Positions 60,995-64,000 of a stretch of DNA of 64,000 bases are shown here, piece by piece. Each line of letters starts with the position of its first letter. The stretch's first letter is position 1. The stretch is from Amycolatopsis jejuensis. Its GTDB lineage: Bacteria; Actinomycetota; Actinomycetes; Mycobacteriales; Pseudonocardiaceae. The translations under genes and the position numbers were made by a program. Under the pieces are notes generated by a model. The model saw nothing but the letters and a program-made list of their open reading frames with translations, had not been told where the DNA came from and did no database searches. Where the stretch lies: NCBI RefSeq assembly GCF_000717335.1, contig NZ_JNYZ01000050.1, forward strand, positions 1 through 64,000, given 5' to 3'.

Positions 60995-61978
60995 TCAACG
61001 GCGGCGGCTCAGGATCACGCGCGCGTTCTGGGCGGCCTGGGCAAAGCCACGCTCCTCCGCCCGGCGCAACGCCGCCAGCGCGCCGTCGACGTCACCTTGC
61101 AGGTACAGGTACAGGCCCACGTTGTTGGCGCCTTGCGCGTCACCGCGGTCGTCGGCCCGCCGGTACGCGGCCAGGGCGCCCTCGTCGTCCCCTTGCTGCT
61201 GGAGCAGGATGCCGAGCAGGGCGGAACCGTGGCCGTCGCCGCGCTCGTCCGCCCGGCGCAGCGCCGCCAGCGCGCCCTCGTCGTCTCCCTGCTGCGACAG
61301 CGTCGCACCCAGGTTGGCGGCACCCAGGCCGTCTCCGCGGGCATCGGCCCGGACGTTCGCCGCCAGCGCACCAGCCTCGTCGCCGCTCAACGCCAGCAAT
61401 CGACCCCGGTCGGCGGCTCCGCGAGCGTGACCCCGATCGTCGGCCCGCCCGTACGCAGCCATGGCGCCGTCGCGGTCGCCGACCGCTTCCAGCAGCATTC
61501 CCAGAGTGCGCGCGGCATCTCCGTCGCCCGCCTCGTCGGCCCGCCGAAACGCAGCGAGTACGCCTTCCTTGTCCTTCGATTTCTTCACCAACGCGCGCAC
61601 GGCACCATAGGCCGAGTCCACACCGCGCTCGTCCGCTCGCAGGAAGGCAGCCAGTGCGCCGGCTTCGTCGCCGCGCTGCCAGAGCGCATTGCCCAGATTT
61701 TTGGCCCCCATGCCATCGCCACGCTCGTCGGCCCGCCGGTAGGCAGCCAGCTCGCCCTCCCGGTCGCCGCGCCGCCCGAGCAGCACGCCCAGATCGTTGG
61801 CGGCGCCTGCGTCGCCCCGCTCGTCGGCCTCCCGGAACCCGGCGAGCGCCGCTTCCTCGACGCCCGGGCGCTGGAGCATCTCCTCGACGTCCTGCTGACG
61901 CGGGTGAAGACGGCTCGGCACCCCCCGCCGCGTCCCGAACAACCGCCGCCACCAGCCGCCGAACCCTCCTGCGCTCAT
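60995..61978 (-). CDS. TPR/Sel1-like tandem-repeat protein
   Basis: A 327-residue helical-repeat protein. From about residue 50 there are eight or nine 32-residue units of pattern GD..GA..LG.LL...GD.EGALAAYRRADERG, antiparallel helix pairs as in TPR/SEL1 scaffolds. The units are close in sequence (for example GDDEGALAALRRADERG and GDDEGALAAYRRADDRG), so they probably arose by recent duplication. ATG 61978 was chosen at the WWRRLFG-type N-terminus; upstream codons give no family-like sequence. A protein-protein interaction role is inferred; partner unknown. An N-terminal basic/aromatic segment could bind membrane. Confidence 0.8.
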   Translation of the reverse strand: MSAGGFGGWWRRLFGTRRGVPSRLHPRQQDVEEMLQRPGVEEAALAGFREADERGDAGAANDLGVLLGRRGDREGELAAYRRADERGDGMGAKNLGNALWQRGDEAGALAAFLRADERGVDSAYGAVRALVKKSKDKEGVLAAFRRADEAGDGDAARTLGMLLEAVGDRDGAMAAYGRADDRGHARGAADRGRLLALSGDEAGALAANVRADARGDGLGAANLGATLSQQGDDEGALAALRRADERGDGHGSALLGILLQQQGDDEGALAAYRRADDRGDAQGANNVGLYLYLQGDVDGALAALRRAEERGFAQAAQNARVILSRRR

Positions 61979-62234
61979 CTGGCCAGCACACCACATCCGT
62001 GCCGGGACCAGTCCCACCGCCGCCAGCAGGTCGACGAACCCGCACTCGCCCGGGCAAATACCGCAAGCGGCGACACATCCCACCCCGGCTCCGCTTCGCC
62101 CGCTCAGCGTCACGGTCCCTTTCAGGACGGAAACCACCGAACGGCGCGGAACCCCCAGCGGCTCGTGAATCCGAGCATCGACCGGCTGGCCGACTTCTCC
62201 CGGCGACGCCACTACCAGCGGGAACACCCGAAGG

Positions 62235-62879
62235 TCAGCCGGGCAGGTCGCCCGTCGCGGCGAATTCCAGGCGTTTCGCGACCGAGACCGCCTGGTCGGC
62301 GAAGCGTTCGTAAAACCGGGTAAGCAGCGTCAACGCCACCGCGGTCTGCTGGCCGCGGTCCCATTCGGGAGCGGTGATCGTGGCCATGACTCGGGCATGC
62401 AGGGCGTCGACGGTCTCGTCGGCACGGCTCAGTTCTGCGTAACCGCCGCGGGCTTCGCCGTGGACGAGATCGGCCAGGCGGTCCGCCATCCGCGACGTGA
62501 CTTCACCCAATTCCGTGAACAGCGGCTCCAGATCGGCGGGCACCGTCGGCTCGGGGTGCCCGCGCCGGGCCGCACCCGCGACGTGCGCGGCGAGGTCGCC
62601 CATCCGCTCGAGTTTCTCCGCGCAGTAGACCGCGGCGAGCACCCCGCGCAGGTCCCCCGCGACCGGTGCCTGCAGGGCGAGCAGCGAATATGCCTCGTCC
62701 TCGCAGGCGGAGCGCTGGGCGTCGAGGTCGGCGTCGCCGCTGATGACCTGCTCGGCGAGGGGAAGGTCGACCGTCAGCAGGGCCTGGGTGGCCCGCCGCA
62801 TCGCCTCGGCAGCTGTCTCGGCCATAGCCGCCAGACGCCCGTCGAGACGTTTCAGGTCGTCCTGGAAGCCTTCGCGCAT
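62235..62879 (-). CDS. phoU: PhoU-family phosphate regulator
   Basis: A 214-residue two-domain PhoU protein: each half has a three-helix bundle with the metal-binding E/DxxxD pattern (DEAYSLLALQAPVAGDLRGVLAAVYCAEKLERMGD, and ERFADQAVSVAKRLEF). It links the PstSCAB transporter and PhoR to limit phosphate uptake. No pst or pho genes are adjacent. ATG 62879 was chosen because MREGFQDDLKRL is the family N-terminus. The small Cys/His gene lies 11 bp upstream in the same direction. Confidence 0.9.
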   Translation of the reverse strand: MREGFQDDLKRLDGRLAAMAETAAEAMRRATQALLTVDLPLAEQVISGDADLDAQRSACEDEAYSLLALQAPVAGDLRGVLAAVYCAEKLERMGDLAAHVAGAARRGHPEPTVPADLEPLFTELGEVTSRMADRLADLVHGEARGGYAELSRADETVDALHARVMATITAPEWDRGQQTAVALTLLTRFYERFADQAVSVAKRLEFAATGDLPG

Positions 62880-62890
62880 GTCGGCCGACT

Positions 62891-63223
62891 CTACCTGCGG
62901 GCGCCGGACCATCCGGCGTCGGCCGGGAAGAGCGGCTCGGCGAGGTCGAAGCTGTGGCTGCCCTCGTGCCCGCCGAGGACCCGGCAGGCAGCGCCTTCGT
63001 CGGACTGCGCCCCGCAGGCGGCCCGCGCCTCCAGCACCCGGCGGCCGGGCCACCACCGCAACCACATCCCCCCGGCGACGGGGGCCGCATGCTCATGGCC
63101 GTGTCCGGCCTCGAGCTCGCAGAACAGCTCGGACTCCATCCCGCGAACCGCCACGGTCCGCAGGACCGACCGCTCCCGCCCGGACAGCTCCACCGGCTCG
63201 CGACACAGCGCACCATCGGCCAT
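62891..63223 (-). CDS. Small conserved-type Cys/His protein, unknown
   Basis: A 110-residue protein not assigned to a family. It carries two similar motifs, FCELEAGHGHEHAAPV and CRVLGGHEGSHSFDL (C-x-L-x2-GH-x2-x-H), plus other cysteines (ALCREPVEL; ARAACGAQSDE) and WLRWWPGRR between them. The repeated Cys/His pattern suggests metal binding, probably zinc. ATG 63223 was chosen because sequence upstream loses codon bias. It precedes phoU by 11 bp and probably shares its transcript. Confidence 0.65.
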   Translation of the reverse strand: MADGALCREPVELSGRERSVLRTVAVRGMESELFCELEAGHGHEHAAPVAGGMWLRWWPGRRVLEARAACGAQSDEGAACRVLGGHEGSHSFDLAEPLFPADAGWSGARR

Positions 63224-63740
63224 GCGACCAGCGTAAACGTCCACCCCGAATCCCGCGCGCAGGCCCCGGCGCACGGGCGCGTCCCGTGGCGTATCCGTGA
63301 TGAGCCCGTGCTCGCGGGTCACCACCGCATGCCGATCGGCCCTTCGGACCGGCACCGTCGCCCGCACCCGGACGGGTCACCGTCCCGGCCCCTCCATACG
63401 GCAGTTCACTGCGTCCCGCGGTGGCCGGACGCTCGTCCTGGTGCGGCTCCCGTGCCCGCTGGCGGATACGGCGGCCCGACTGCCCGCGGCCGGGCTCGTT
63501 GGCGCCTGGCTGCTGTGGCGAGACCCAGTCCCGGAGTGAGGTCTGGCTGGAGTTTGCCAGGCAACCGGACTGCTGAGGACGCGCAGGCGATGGGGCCCTT
63601 TCGTGCCGTGTGGACCTGGTGCGCGGGCTGATCGGTGCACCTGCCGTTGCGGTCGCGCAGCGGAGGGGACCTGCGCTGAAGCCGCGGCCTCCGGCTGAGC
63701 CGCGGCATCCGGCTCAGGCTGGGCCGCTGCTAATGGCGGC

Positions 63741-63790
63741 TGACGACTGCTGACGACTGCTGACGACTGCTGACGACTGCTGACGACTGA
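63741..63790. repeat. Five 10-bp tandem repeats
   Basis: TGACGACTGC occurs four times in exact tandem (63741-63780), followed by a fifth unit TGACGACTGA. No gene is associated. Confidence 0.9.
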
Positions 63791-63791
63791 C

Positions 63792-64000
63792 GGCTGCGGC
63801 TCGCCCGGCCTGCGACTGCGGCGCGGCCCGCGACGGGGGCGCGCCCGGCGCGTCGTCGGCACACCAGGCCACCAGGGAGGTGCGTGGCGAGCATTCCCCT
63901 GCCCGACAATGCCGCCCGCTCCGCCCGCGGGGCTGCGGCTCGCGCGGCCCGCGACTGCGGCGCGGCCCGCGACGGGGCCGCGCCCGGCGCGTCGTCGGCA
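63792..64000. repeat. Pair of 70-bp direct repeats at the window end
   Basis: 63792-63861 and 63931-64000 are near-identical 70-bp copies, both starting GGCTGCGGCTCG and ending GCGTCGTCGGCA, with only a few differences, and start 139 bp apart. The second copy reaches the window edge, so the array may continue beyond it. Confidence 0.85.

Larger units (their letters stand above)
63224..64000. other. Gene-free end region with repeats
   Basis: No coding region can be supported in the last 777 bases. Open frames overlap in all directions because of very high GC and look like noise. The stretch holds five tandem copies of TGACGACTGC (63741-63790) and two 70-bp direct repeats (below). The window may end within a further repeat array. 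Confidence 0.55.

Noticed and set aside
59987..62323. 778-codon plus-strand frame over the repeat array and TPR gene
   Set aside because: Crosses intergenic repeats and is antisense to the TPR-like gene; low-complexity content.
63224..64000. Start of a further gene at the window end
   Set aside because: Open frames exist in several directions but consist of repeats with no recognisable protein.

Overview
The window is high-GC DNA with strong third-position G/C bias, GTG and TTG starts, many ATGA/GTGA gene overlaps, and dense IclR, LysR, TetR, HxlR and Xre regulators. This fits a soil actinomycete, most likely Pseudonocardiaceae such as Amycolatopsis; that assignment is inferred from style, as no rRNA or other marker is present. 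No tRNA, rRNA, CRISPR array, transposase or phage gene was seen. The region looks like an accessory catabolic arm of the chromosome.

Layout. (1) 568-12.75 kb: LacI and IclR regulators, a broken metallo-beta-lactamase gene, then a tightly packed minus-strand operon of SDR, IlvD/Edd dehydratase, BKACE (DUF849), DhaL, DhaK, two small paralogous proteins of unknown family, a second BKACE, SDR, VOC protein and MFS transporter. The same 19-bp palindrome lies at the IclR gene and at the far-end promoter, so the IclR protein probably controls the operon. It looks like catabolism of a sugar acid or polyol acid. (2) 12.9-19.3 kb: small DUF1330 and NTF2-like proteins, an Xre/MmyB regulator, an NmrA-like reductase with a GAF/AAA/Fis activator, a VOC-TetR pair, and a frameshifted Xre-cupin gene. 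(3) 19.3-33.5 kb: two PLP aminotransferases, RidA, M20 hydrolase, IclR, a 2-oxoacid dehydrogenase E1 alpha/beta pair with no E2/E3, an acetoacetate-decarboxylase-like protein, MHS and NCS1 transporters, an NTF2-like protein and an amidase, probably catabolism of a nitrogenous amide or amine; a broken quinone-reductase-like gene with a large repeat expansion closes the block. (4) 33.6-37.4 kb: a redox/NO-type module of membrane protein, hemerythrin-DUF2249 protein, a lone cytochrome oxidase subunit I and a cysteine-rich winged-helix regulator with its own palindrome. (5) 38.0-53.7 kb: an aromatic catabolic regulon (ferredoxin, two MFS carriers, metal-dependent decarboxylase-like amidohydrolase, benzoylformate-decarboxylase-like enzyme, aldehyde dehydrogenase, flavin monooxygenase, IclR, hydroxyquinol 1,2-dioxygenase, maleylacetate reductase, second flavin monooxygenase, amidohydrolase, esterase). 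At least three copies of a 15-bp operator flank the IclR gene. The logic is arylglyoxylate to aryl aldehyde to aryl acid to hydroxyquinol to maleylacetate to 3-oxoadipate. (6) 53.7-64 kb: BBE-type oxidase, LysR, EamA exporter, a PD-(D/E)XK-like orphan, alpha/beta hydrolase, HxlR, PAP2 phosphatase, a TPR-like repeat protein, PhoU and a small Cys/His protein.

The window is also unusual for local tandem duplications: at least eight short-repeat arrays lie between or inside genes, two of them in genes that also carry frameshifts. The strongest candidates for undescribed biology are the unknown paralog pair beside DhaK, the two BKACE paralogs with reciprocal loss of zinc ligands, and the hemerythrin/oxidase module.
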